Below the pieces are notes generated by a model. The model was not told the DNA's origin and did not search any database. It saw only the letters and a list, made by a program, of their open reading frames with translations. 64,000 bases of DNA from Psychrobacter sp. JCM 18902 (GTDB lineage Bacteria > Pseudomonadota > Gammaproteobacteria > Pseudomonadales > Moraxellaceae), in NCBI RefSeq assembly GCF_904846615.1, contig NZ_CAJHBK010000001.1:1674001-1738000 (forward strand). Reading direction: 5' to 3'. The stretch's first letter is position 1. Every line of letters begins with the position of its first letter. This document shows, piece after piece, positions 54,973-64,000 of the stretch. Both the position numbers and the translations under genes were made by a program.

Positions 54973-57900
54973 ATGTCACGTTTTTTTATTAATCGCCCTA
55001 TTTTTGCATGGGTTATGGCTATTTTAGTCATGCTCATCGGGGTGATATCGGTCATTAACTTACCGATTGAGCAGTATCCACGTATTGCACCACCGACGAT
55101 TTCAGTCAGCGCAAGCTATCCTGGTGCTAATGCTCAGACGGTTGAAGATTCAGTCGTTCAGATTATTGAGCAACGCATGAAGGGTCTTGATGGTCTGATG
55201 TATATGTCGTCATCGAGCTCCTCGAATGGTGCTGCATCCATTACGCTCACTTTCGAGAATGGTACAGATTCTGATACTGCACAGGTACAGGTACAGAACA
55301 AACTCCAAGCCGCCATGAGCTCACTACCCGAGTCGGTACAGCGTCAAGGCGTCAACGTTAATAAATCCTCTAGCAGCTTTTTGATGGTGCAAGGTTTTAT
55401 TTCTGAAGATGGCAGTATGGATCGTGCGGATATCGCCGATTATGTCAACTCAAACGTTGTTGACCAGTTAAGCCGTGTGGAAGGTGTTGGTGAAGTACAA
55501 GTTTTCGGTTCTGCTTATGCCATGCGCATTTGGTTAGATCCGGCGCGCTTACGTAGCTATAACATGGTACCAGCGGATGTGGTTGAGGCAGTACGTGCAC
55601 AAAACGCCCAAGTATCTGCCGGTCAGCTAGGTCAAGCACCTGCTGATACCAGTCAACAGGTTATCAATGCGACTGTCACGGTTCAAAGCTATCTACAAAC
55701 GCCTGATGAATTTAAAAACATTCTATTAAAAACCGATACTGCTGGCGCAAAAGTGCGTTTAGGTGATGTGGCAGAGGTTGAGATTGGTAGTGCAGACTAC
55801 GGCGTAGTGTCGCTATACAATGGTAAAGAAGCAGCTGGTCTTGGTATTTCATTGGCGGGTGGTGCAAACGCACTGGAAACTCGTGAAGCCGTTGGGGCTC
55901 GTATGGCAGAGCTGGAAGCAAACTTCCCAGCAGGTCTAACATCCGTTATCCCTTATGACACCACACCATTTGTGCGCTTGTCTATCGAACAAGTAGTTAT
56001 GACACTGCTTGAGGCAATTGTTCTCGTATTTATCGTCATGTTCGTTTTCTTACAGAACTGGCGTGCGACTATCATTCCTACTCTTGCCGTACCTGTCGTA
56101 CTACTTGGCACCTTCGCTGTACTTTACATCGCTGGTTTTAGTATTAACGTCTTGACCATGTTTGCCATGGTACTATCCATCGGTCTGTTGGTCGATGATG
56201 CGATCGTCGTCGTCGAAAACGTCGAGCGTATCTTGGAAGAAGATCCTGATATCTCTATTAAGGATGCTACCGTACAATCGATGGGCGAGATTAGTAAAAT
56301 CGTTATCGGTATTGCGCTGATTCTATCCGCCGTATTCGTACCGATGGCATTCTTCGGTGGCTCAACAGGTGTGATTTATCGTCAGTTCTCTATCACCTTG
56401 ATTACCAGTATGGTGCTATCGGCCTTAGTAGCGCTTATCTTTACCCCTGCCCTTTGTGTGACCTTACTCAAGCGTAGCAAGAGCCATGATAAAGGCAATA
56501 CAGAAGAGCAAAAAGGCTTCTTTGGTTGGTTTAACCGCTCGTTTTATAAAGTCAGTCGTAGTTACGAGAATTTAGTTGGCAAAAGTTTCCGCTTGAAGTG
56601 GCTATACTTAATTCTTTATGCTGCCATTATCGGTATTATGGCAGTGGTATTCTTACGTATTCCCGGCTCGTTCTTACCAGAAGAAGATCAAGGTATTATG
56701 TTTACCTTGGTTCAGTTACCTGCTGGCGCGACGCTTGATGAAACGCAAGAAGTGCTCGATAAAGTCAGTGATTATTACAGTACCCAAGAAGGCGATAATA
56801 TCGCTTCAGTCTTTACGATCGCAGGCTTTAGTTTTGCAGGACAAGGGCAGAATATGGGACTGGCCTTTGTGCGTTTATCGGATTGGGCTGATCGTCCCGG
56901 TGAAGAAAACACTGCACAGGCTGTCGCTGATCGCGCCATGGGTTACTTCTTTACCCAACTAAATGAAGCACAAGTATTTGCGATTGTACCGCCAGCCATT
57001 ACCGAACTTGGTAACGCCAGTGGTTTTGACTTAATGATTCAAGACACCGGTAACCTTGGACATGAGGGTCTACTCGAAGCACGTAATATGCTGCTTGGTA
57101 TGGCTGCGCAAAACGACAAAGTCGCAGGCGTTCGTCCAAATGGTCAAGAAGATGCACCGCAGTTAAAAGTAAATATTAATCAAGAGCAAGCTGCTGCTTA
57201 TGGCTTGTCACTTGCTAGCATTAATAGCGTTATTTCTACCGCTTGGGGCTCAAGTTATATTAATGACTTCGTCGATCGCGGGCGTATTAAACGCGTCTTT
57301 GTTCAAGGTGAACCAAGCAGCCGTACTAATCCTGAAGATATTGCTAAATGGTATGTACGCAACGATGTAGGTGAAATGATTTCATTTGATGCGTTCTCTA
57401 GCAGCGAATGGCAATCTGGCTCACCGCGTCTGACCCGTTATAACAGCTTACCATCGATGAATATTCAAGGTAGTGCTGCACCCGGTCTAAGTACGGGTGA
57501 GGCGATGAGTTCGATGGAAGCAATGATGGAGAATCTGCCTGAAGGTGTGGGCTATGAGTGGACGGGTATGTCACTTGAAGAGCAAAAGTCAGGTGCACAA
57601 GCGCCGATGCTATACGCGCTTTCAATCTTGGTGGTATTCTTATGCCTAGCAGCCTTGTATGAAAGCTGGTCCATCCCCTTCTCTGTGCTATTGGTCATTC
57701 CACTTGGGGTATTAGGTGCAGTCATCTTTACTTGGCTACGTGGTTTTAATAACGATATTTATTTGCAGGTAGGTCTACTCACAGTCGTTGGTCTATCCGC
57801 TAAAAATGCTATCTTAATCATTGAGTTTGCAAAAGAGCACCAAGAGGAAGGCTATAGTCTGAGAGAAGCCGTTATGACAGCAGCGCGTCAACGTTTGCGC

Positions 57901-58203
57901 CCGATTATCATGACCTCGCTTGCCTTTGGACTGGGTGTTGTGCCATTATTTATCGCCACAGGTCCTGGTTCAGGCAGTCAAAATGCCATCGGTACCAGTG
58001 TACTAGGTGGCGTCGTGACCGCGACATTGTTAGGTATCTTCTTTATTCCCATGTTTTATATTTGGGTACGTAGTATGTTCCCGTACAAATACGAGAATAA
58101 TAAACCAAACGATAAAGATGATGGTCATGGTACGCCTGACCCGCAAAACCCAACGCCTTCTGAGAATTATCAGCCTGCAAGCTTTGGAGACAATACACAA
58201 TGA
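54973..58203 (+). CDS. RND multidrug efflux pump, AcrB/MexB/AdeJ type
   Basis: A 1,076-aa HAE1-family proton-driven drug exporter with 12 transmembrane helices and two large periplasmic loops. The N-terminus is [18 protein letters not shown]. The proton-relay Asp pair is in [16 protein letters not shown] (about 410-411) and the relay Lys in [17 protein letters not shown] (about 943). Such pumps export antibiotics, dyes, bile salts and biocides through a tripartite complex. The C-terminal ~30 residues are polar and Pro/Asp-rich. It overlaps the outer-membrane factor gene by 4 bp. Confidence 0.97.
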   Translation: MSRFFINRPIFAWVMAILVMLIGVISVINLPIEQYPRIAPPTISVSASYPGANAQTVEDSVVQIIEQRMKGLDGLMYMSSSSSSNGAASITLTFENGTDSDTAQVQVQNKLQAAMSSLPESVQRQGVNVNKSSSSFLMVQGFISEDGSMDRADIADYVNSNVVDQLSRVEGVGEVQVFGSAYAMRIWLDPARLRSYNMVPADVVEAVRAQNAQVSAGQLGQAPADTSQQVINATVTVQSYLQTPDEFKNILLKTDTAGAKVRLGDVAEVEIGSADYGVVSLYNGKEAAGLGISLAGGANALETREAVGARMAELEANFPAGLTSVIPYDTTPFVRLSIEQVVMTLLEAIVLVFIVMFVFLQNWRATIIPTLAVPVVLLGTFAVLYIAGFSINVLTMFAMVLSIGLLVDDAIVVVENVERILEEDPDISIKDATVQSMGEISKIVIGIALILSAVFVPMAFFGGSTGVIYRQFSITLITSMVLSALVALIFTPALCVTLLKRSKSHDKGNTEEQKGFFGWFNRSFYKVSRSYENLVGKSFRLKWLYLILYAAIIGIMAVVFLRIPGSFLPEEDQGIMFTLVQLPAGATLDETQEVLDKVSDYYSTQEGDNIASVFTIAGFSFAGQGQNMGLAFVRLSDWADRPGEENTAQAVADRAMGYFFTQLNEAQVFAIVPPAITELGNASGFDLMIQDTGNLGHEGLLEARNMLLGMAAQNDKVAGVRPNGQEDAPQLKVNINQEQAAAYGLSLASINSVISTAWGSSYINDFVDRGRIKRVFVQGEPSSRTNPEDIAKWYVRNDVGEMISFDAFSSSEWQSGSPRLTRYNSLPSMNIQGSAAPGLSTGEAMSSMEAMMENLPEGVGYEWTGMSLEEQKSGAQAPMLYALSILVVFLCLAALYESWSIPFSVLLVIPLGVLGAVIFTWLRGFNNDIYLQVGLLTVVGLSAKNAILIIEFAKEHQEEGYSLREAVMTAARQRLRPIIMTSLAFGLGVVPLFIATGPGSGSQNAIGTSVLGGVVTATLLGIFFIPMFYIWVRSMFPYKYENNKPNDKDDGHGTPDPQNPTPSENYQPASFGDNTQ

Positions 58204-60011
58204 GTGTTCAGAAAACATATAACACCAACTCAGCAGCGGTAGCAAACATTGCTATCACTGCGCAACCAGCGGGCTCCCATATGCGCAGAAATGCTGGTCG
58301 CCTAATCGGCTTGACCGTTTTAGCGATGAGCATGGCTGCTTGTAACACGATTCCAAAAGCAGATATGCGCCCTGTGCTTGCTGAGCCAAATATCCCTATC
58401 GAACAAACCTATGGGGCATTCGATAAAGAAACGGTTAGTAGCGCTGATCAAGCAAGTATTGCGGGTCAACGCTGGCAGAATTTTTATAGTGACGAGCGTT
58501 TAAAGGGCTTGATTGCTTTAGGGTTAGAGAACAACAAAGATTTTGAAAGTGCTCGTTTAGCAATCGAGAAAGCACGCGCACAGTATCAAATTACCGATCT
58601 TAATGATCTACCAGTGATTAATGGTAATGGTGGATACACGCGTCAAGCACAAAATAGAACCGACAAAAACCCCAATAGTAGCTATAACGTCAACCTAGGC
58701 TTGGCTAATTACGAGTTGGACTTTTGGGGCAAAATTGCTAGCTTAAAAGATCAAGCGCTACAGAATTTCTTAGCCACTACAGCGGCCAAAGATTCGACCC
58801 AAATCAGCTTGATCAGTAACATCGCTCAGAGCTATGCCAACTTGAGCTATAGCTTGGCGCAGTTAAAGTTGGCAGAAGCCACAGTTGAGAGTCGTGAAAA
58901 GTCCTTGTTTATCGCTGATAAACGCTTTGAAGCAGGCATTGATCCGAAGCTGCCATCTTTGCAAGCCAGTGCGTCATTAGAAAATGCCAAACTTGCTGTC
59001 CTACGGGCACAAAGCAGCATTTTAAAATCACGTAACGCCTTGCAGTTCTTGGTGGGTGGACCGATTCCAACCAATCTAATTCCAACACCAGCAGTCAGCA
59101 ACATCACTAGCCAGCAGATATTTAGTGCAGGCTTACCAAGTGAGTTGCTACGTTATCGCCCAGATGTACTGCAAGCAGAATACAACCTAAAAGCCGCTGG
59201 TGCCAATATCGAAGTGGCACGCGCGTCTTATTTCCCGTCTATCAGCTTAGCCAGTAGCATTGGGGTTAGTAGCGGCAGTTTAGATGACTTATTCAAAAGC
59301 GGCGCTGTCGGTTGGTCGTTTGGCCCAAGCATTAGCGTGCCTATCTTTGACGCTGGTCGCTTAGACGCCAATTACGATGTGGCTAAAATTGAGCGTGAAC
59401 AAACGCTCGCAGGCTACGAGAAATCTATCCAAACTGCGTTCCGTGAAGTGTCAGATGTACTCGCGACACGAGCCACATTGGGTGAGCAGCTCGAAGCACA
59501 ATACCGTCTACAAGATAACTTTGAACAAACATTCCAGATAGCAGATGCACGCTTTAAAGCAGGTATTGCCAACTATCTAGATGTGCTAGATGCACAGCGT
59601 TCATTGTTCTCAACGCAACAAGGTATTTTGGATTTAGAGCTACAAAAAATTGTGAGCCAAGTCGAGCTATACCAAGTGCTGGGTGGCGGTGCCAATCTGG
59701 ATGTACCAACGGCGATTCCTGTACCGCATAAAAACTTAGTGCAACTAGTGAATCTATCGGCCAATAGCAATAAAGCAAAAGCGGCGAATGCTATCGATGC
59801 GGCTAGCTCAGCGCGAGTTGCTTCTGCACAAGAAGCGAACGCCATTAAACAAGCGCAACCATCGGAAACGGCTACATTTGAGCCGACCGCTGTCGTTGAT
59901 GTCAATAACGATGGTAAAAAAGATGCTGCCGTGGGAGTCGTTACCAAACAGACGACGTATAACGAAACCAGCGTTGAGCAAGTACCGGTCACGCAGATCG
60001 TTGAGCCTTAA
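58200..60011 (+). CDS. Outer-membrane factor of the RND pump (OprM/NodT family) with C-terminal extension
   Basis: A TolC-like trimeric outer-membrane channel. From ATG 58200 it is 603 aa, overlapping the pump stop by 4 bp. ATG 58281 (Met 28) would give a textbook lipoprotein signal ([21 protein letters not shown], Cys about 48 in full numbering) and may be the real start. Two OEP repeats follow (about 95-290 and 310-500: [49 protein letters not shown]). About 100 residues after the usual end are extra: an Ala-rich stretch and then DVNNDGKKD, a calcium-loop-like motif (Asp 567 to Asp 575). Confidence 0.92.
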   Translation: MSVQKTYNTNSAAVANIAITAQPAGSHMRRNAGRLIGLTVLAMSMAACNTIPKADMRPVLAEPNIPIEQTYGAFDKETVSSADQASIAGQRWQNFYSDERLKGLIALGLENNKDFESARLAIEKARAQYQITDLNDLPVINGNGGYTRQAQNRTDKNPNSSYNVNLGLANYELDFWGKIASLKDQALQNFLATTAAKDSTQISLISNIAQSYANLSYSLAQLKLAEATVESREKSLFIADKRFEAGIDPKLPSLQASASLENAKLAVLRAQSSILKSRNALQFLVGGPIPTNLIPTPAVSNITSQQIFSAGLPSELLRYRPDVLQAEYNLKAAGANIEVARASYFPSISLASSIGVSSGSLDDLFKSGAVGWSFGPSISVPIFDAGRLDANYDVAKIEREQTLAGYEKSIQTAFREVSDVLATRATLGEQLEAQYRLQDNFEQTFQIADARFKAGIANYLDVLDAQRSLFSTQQGILDLELQKIVSQVELYQVLGGGANLDVPTAIPVPHKNLVQLVNLSANSNKAKAANAIDAASSARVASAQEANAIKQAQPSETATFEPTAVVDVNNDGKKDAAVGVVTKQTTYNETSVEQVPVTQIVEP

Positions 60012-60064
60012 GCACTCATAAATAGTGTGAGGTGATTTCCTTCACATTGATAGTCGATAAGTAC

Positions 60065-60100
60065 AAAAAGCCCTACCGACTTGGTAGGGCTTTTTGCTTT
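60065..60100 (+). terminator. Intrinsic terminator of the RND operon
   Basis: AAAAAGCCCTACC pairs with GGTAGGGCTTTTT around a short loop. Confidence 0.9.
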
Positions 60101-60241
60101 TGTAAGGCGCTTTTAGTTATAGTAGAGAAATTAGCTTACACATACTTTTATCCACTTATTAATGTCCGTTCTATAAAAAAATATGCTTCAAAACAGCTTA
60201 TTTAATCAAGCTGATAAATAACAATGACTAAAATCTAATGA

Positions 60242-61258
<1,017 letters not shown>

Positions 61259-61295
61259 TATAAATTAAGCAGCTTTTTATTTATACCATCAATCT

Positions 61296-61335
61296 ATCGC
61301 GCCAACTGTGATTAATCAGCTGGCGCGATTTTTAT
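61296..61335. terminator. Bidirectional terminator between hemB and the GST gene
   Basis: ATCGCGCCA pairs with TGGCGCGAT; an inner CTG/CAG pair extends it. A T-run follows on the plus strand. Confidence 0.8.
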
Positions 61336-61362
61336 TACCTTATTTTAATACCTCAATAGAAC

Positions 61363-62340
61363 TTATAAACGTGTACGCTCGTGTGGCTCATTAAAATCAA
61401 GCACTGGACCAACAGGAATGATACGCGTGGGATTGATATTGGCATGGCTAGTATAATAATGCTGCTTAATATGCTCGATGCTTACCGTCTCTGCAATACC
61501 TGGCACTTGATATAAATCACGCAGATAACCCCAAAGATTGGGATAATCAACAATGCGGCGAGTATTACATTTAAAGTGTCCGACATATACCGCATCAAAA
61601 CGCACCAGCGTAGTAAATAAGCGCCAATCCGCCTCAGTTATCGTATTACCCAGCAAATAACGCTGGTCTGTCAAACGTGCCTCTAGTGTCTCTAATGCAT
61701 CGAATAGCTCCGTCACCGCTTCTTCGTAAGCCTCTTGTGTGGTTGAAAATCCTGCTTTATAAACGCCATTATTGACCGTAGAATAAACGAGCTCATTAAC
61801 TGCATTAATTTCTGCTAATAACTCGGTTGGTAAAAAATTACCTGCTAGCGCCCCAACCTCATCAAAAGCTGAGTTAAACATACGAATGATCTCAGAGGAC
61901 TCATTACTGACGATGGTATTGGTTTTTTTGTCCCATAATACTGGCACCGTCACCCGTCCTGTATAGTCAGGCTTTGCCGCCGTATAAATCTCATATAAGT
62001 AATTCGCATTTACAATAGGATCAGCAATCACGCCCTCGCCCTCTACAAACGTCCAACCCTTATCGCCCATAAATGGATGCACCACTGACAGCGAAATCAG
62101 GTCTTGCAAACCCTTTAGCTGACGGTAAATAATGGTACGATGTGCCCAAGGACATGCAAGCGAGAGATATAAATGATAGCGATCAGCTTCGGCTTTAAAA
62201 CCGCCAACACCTGATGGGCCTGCGCTGCCATCGACCGTGACCCAATTTCTAAAACCGGCATCTTCTCGCTCAAAGCGTCCACCGCTCGCCTCTGTGTCAT
62301 ACCATTTGTCTTGCCATTGACCATCAACCAATAGACCCAT
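61363..62340 (-). CDS. yqjG: Glutathionyl-hydroquinone reductase (xi-class GST, YqjG/EcmB type)
   Basis: A 325-aa xi-class GST that reduces glutathionyl-hydroquinones. The catalytic Cys is in LACPWAHRT (about residue 63), with VPVLWDKKTNTIVSNESSEIIRMFN for glutathione binding and the long helical C-domain with LLGNTITEADWRLFTTLVRFDAVY. GAGGAGA precedes ATG 62340. It is convergent with hemB. Confidence 0.92.
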   Translation of the reverse strand: MGLLVDGQWQDKWYDTEASGGRFEREDAGFRNWVTVDGSAGPSGVGGFKAEADRYHLYLSLACPWAHRTIIYRQLKGLQDLISLSVVHPFMGDKGWTFVEGEGVIADPIVNANYLYEIYTAAKPDYTGRVTVPVLWDKKTNTIVSNESSEIIRMFNSAFDEVGALAGNFLPTELLAEINAVNELVYSTVNNGVYKAGFSTTQEAYEEAVTELFDALETLEARLTDQRYLLGNTITEADWRLFTTLVRFDAVYVGHFKCNTRRIVDYPNLWGYLRDLYQVPGIAETVSIEHIKQHYYTSHANINPTRIIPVGPVLDFNEPHERTRL

Positions 62341-62649
62341 ATCACTCTCCTCAACATTCTATTTTGATATAATTTTTGTGAACTATGAGTACTGTGAAAC
62401 TATTATCACAATCCTCACTTTATTTTGAGAATGATGATACCAGTTATATATCACCTAGCTATCAAGGTTTGTAGTTCTACTGACAATAAAAAATAAACCA
62501 ATTTCAATCACTATTTAATATAACTACATAAAAAAATATTAAAAGTCACTTAATATAAAGTGTGATAATCATTATTATGCTAATAAAAAAATTTATTAGA
62601 AATAAAGCTTGCAAAGTCTCAAAAACTTGATAGAATACTCAACCTAAAT
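62341..62649. other. Spacer between the GST gene and tRNA-Val
   Basis: A 309-bp AT-rich spacer containing the promoter of the GST gene (minus) and, next to the tRNA, the promoter described separately. Nothing else recognised. Confidence 0.5.
62609..62636 (+). promoter_or_regulatory. Sigma-70 promoter of tRNA-Val
   Basis: TTGCAA (62609-62614), 16-bp spacer, TAGAAT (62631-62636), placing a start about 7 bp before the tRNA. Confidence 0.75.
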
Positions 62650-62726
<77 letters not shown>

Positions 62727-62735
62727 AATATTTAG

Positions 62736-62767
62736 AAAGCCCCAATCTTACGATTGGGGCTTTTTTT
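62736..62767 (+). terminator. Intrinsic terminator of tRNA-Val
   Basis: AAAGCCCCAATC (62736-62747) pairs with GATTGGGGCTTT around TTAC, followed by a T-run. Confidence 0.9.
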
Positions 62768-62862
62768 GTTGGTAAAATATAGGCTGTAGAGGAAAAGAAA
62801 ACTATACGTCGATTCAAATCTCCTCTTTTCTCACTTTCAGTAAACGTCATCAAAAAGTGTGT

Positions 62863-62890
62863 GTGCCCAAATTGTGCCTAAGTTGCGCCT
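62863..62890. repeat. Three tandem 11-bp units near the element edge
   Basis: The core GTGCC/GCGCC occurs three times at exactly 11-bp spacing (62863, 62874, 62885): GTGCCCAAATT, GTGCCTAAGTT, GCGCCTGCTCT. They are between the tRNA and the repressor gene and could be binding sites for the integrase or excisionase. Alternatively they are a relic of an integrase 3' end, because the reverse strand can be read as AQLRHNLGT. Confidence 0.5.
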
Positions 62891-62968
62891 GCTCTCTATT
62901 TCACCTTTCTTTCAGAGTAGCATTTTCGACCTCTACCCTAGATTATCTAAAACCACTTTAAAATCAAT

Positions 62969-63193
62969 TTACTTCTCTTTATCTAGCGGCTCGTTAGGTA
63001 CATAAGTAAATAAATCACCTACCTCAATATCTAGTGCCTCACAAATTTTATCCATAGTGTCAAAATCTATTCTTGAAGTCTGTTCGTTATATATCTTGTG
63101 CACTGTTGACTTGCTAATTCCTGTCATTCTTATTAGATCTGCAACCTTCATACGTCGTTCAGCTAGTAGCACTGGTAAATTACATAAAATCAT
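62969..63193 (-). CDS. XRE-family transcriptional regulator (Cro/CI type) of the integrative element
   Basis: A 74-aa protein that is nearly all one helix-turn-helix domain (VADLIRMTGISKSTVHKIYNEQ at about 18-39), followed by DFDTMDKICEALDIEVGDLF. It belongs to the short YozG-like repressors. AAGGA lies upstream of ATG 63193. It is divergent from the excisionase-like and integrase genes, the layout of a control switch in phages and islands. Repeats in the shared spacer are its likely operators. Confidence 0.85.
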   Translation of the reverse strand: MILCNLPVLLAERRMKVADLIRMTGISKSTVHKIYNEQTSRIDFDTMDKICEALDIEVGDLFTYVPNEPLDKEK

Positions 63194-63218
63194 TAATAAT
63201 TCCTTAATAGACTAAAAA

Positions 63219-63289
63219 AGTACTTGTATCGACTAACGATAGCTAGTAAAGTACTTCTATCGAACAACAAATTACTTTTATAGAATTAT
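63219..63289. promoter_or_regulatory. Repeated operator-like sites between repressor and excisionase genes
   Basis: Three similar sites: AGTACTTGTATCGACTAA (63219-63236), AGTACTTCTATCGAACAA (63250-63267), and a weaker AATTACTTTTATAGAATTA (63270-63288). The TACTT cores (TACTT at 63221, 63252, 63273) are 31 and 21 bp apart, close to three and two helical turns. They lie between the divergent start codons, where a repressor would act. Confidence 0.65.
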
Positions 63290-63343
63290 TTGTTATTTTG
63301 ATAAAATAACCTAGTTATTTAATTGGCTTACAAGGAATTTATT

Positions 63344-63559
63344 ATGTCACATACCTACCTAACTACCCAAGAGCTTTCTGAGCTCATCAAATATAACCCT
63401 CGTACTATCCGTAATGAGCTCAAGGATAGCGTGCTTATCGAAGGCATTCATTATATACGCCCGTTCGGTGGTCGTAAGATTTTGTACATTTGGGAAGAGA
63501 TTGAAAAAGATATGCGCACTGGCATCGCCGGTAGCATCAACGCCATGGCACTACAATAA
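63344..63559 (+). CDS. Excisionase-like small DNA-binding protein
   Basis: A 71-aa protein starting MSHTYLTTQELSELIKYNPR, a winged-helix of the kind found in excisionases and prophage regulators (YNPRTIRNELKDSVLIEG, then HYIRPFGGRKILYIW). AAGGA lies upstream of ATG 63344. It sits directly before the integrase, 11 bp apart. Name is from context and fold resemblance; direct role in excision not shown. Confidence 0.65.
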   Translation: MSHTYLTTQELSELIKYNPRTIRNELKDSVLIEGIHYIRPFGGRKILYIWEEIEKDMRTGIAGSINAMALQ

Positions 63560-63570
63560 GGAGAAATAGG

Positions 63571-64000
63571 ATGGCTAGTATTAGAACCCGCAGAGGTAGC
63601 AATATGCTATTCGTCGATTTTTATTATATGGGTATACGCTGTCGGGAGACGACAAACCTGACGGACACGCCAGCGAATCGCAAAAAGCTTGAAAAAGTGA
63701 TTGAGAAAATGGAAGCAGAAATCATCCTAGGTTTATTCAACTACGCTAAGTACTTTCCAAAAAGTGACAAAGCGGCAGAAATGGTAGCGTTGAACGATCG
63801 CAAGGAATGTATCAACACTAATACACCTTCCTTTGAGCAGTTTGCAAAATTATGGTTTTCTGAAAAAGAAATTGAATGGCGTGATACTTATAAGCGCAAA
63901 ATAAAGGAGATTATTGATATGTACTTGATTGTTAAGTTTGGGACTAAGCCCATTCATCTCATAAAAAAGACAGATGTATTAGCCTTCCGTTCATCGCTCG
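63571..64000 (+). CDS. Tyrosine-type site-specific integrase (5' part, runs off the window)
   Basis: The first 143 codons of an integrase. It begins MASIRTRRGSNMLFVDFYYMG, the N-terminal arm-type DNA-binding domain seen in integrases with DUF3596, then a SAM-like core-binding domain (about 85-143: FEQFAKLWFSEKEIEWRDTYKRKI). The catalytic domain with the R-H-R-Y residues is beyond the window end. AAGGAG lies upstream of the ATG. Together with the XRE and excisionase-like genes next to tRNA-Val it marks the left edge of an integrative element. Confidence 0.85.
   Translation, partial: MASIRTRRGSNMLFVDFYYMGIRCRETTNLTDTPANRKKLEKVIEKMEAEIILGLFNYAKYFPKSDKAAEMVALNDRKECINTNTPSFEQFAKLWFSEKEIEWRDTYKRKIKEIIDMYLIVKFGTKPIHLIKKTDVLAFRSSL

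Overview
The window looks like chromosomal DNA of Psychrobacter or a close relative (Moraxellaceae, Gammaproteobacteria). This is inferred from moderate GC, the Acinetobacter/Psychrobacter-like proteins and the gene neighbourhoods. Nearly all of it is core housekeeping sequence. It contains 53 confident protein genes, one tRNA gene, a 6S RNA gene and many intrinsic terminators. Only the last ~1.3 kb is clearly accessory.

Region 1 (1-13 kb): a UbiB-type kinase, a D-lactate dehydrogenase-like flavoprotein, ruvB and ruvA, the glycolytic genes fba and pgk with an Ala-rich lipoprotein gene between them, a DksA-like zinc-finger protein, thiE, a PBP7-type endopeptidase and a GacA-type regulator. Five copies or remnants of one small inverted-repeat element, ending in TAGGGCGTGTCCTCA, lie in the spacers here. 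I saw none in the other 51 kb.

Region 2 (13-34 kb): the PilS/PilR two-component pair, a CtpA-type protease, gpmI, the 6S RNA gene, fxsA, ruvC, a META-domain lipoprotein, a GST, a 1-Cys peroxiredoxin, a single-domain phospholipase D-like protein, glnS, ppiB, lpxH, orn, rsgA, a rhodanese, grxC and secB.

Region 3 (34-53 kb): adk, an overlapping ccmFGHI cytochrome c maturation operon, a DUF445 membrane protein, mrdA-rsmD, rplM-rpsI, an LpxL-like acyltransferase, trpS, scpA-scpB, lolA, rpmA/rplU, and ispB divergent from them.

Region 4 (53-62.6 kb): a complete RND efflux operon (adaptor, pump, outer-membrane factor), preceded by a 620-bp leader with several dyads and no adjacent repressor gene; then hemB and a glutathionyl-hydroquinone reductase.

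Region 5 (62.65-64 kb): tRNA-Val(GAC), followed by the left edge of an integrative element. The element starts with an XRE repressor, a divergent excisionase-like gene and the first 143 codons of a tyrosine integrase that runs off the window. Repeats suggestive of integrase or repressor binding sites lie between these genes. The cargo of this element lies beyond the window. No undescribed multi-gene system can be demonstrated here. The best leads are the small mobile repeat family (one copy sits between the thiE start codon and any upstream promoter), the element edge, the RND leader and several proteins with unusual motifs.
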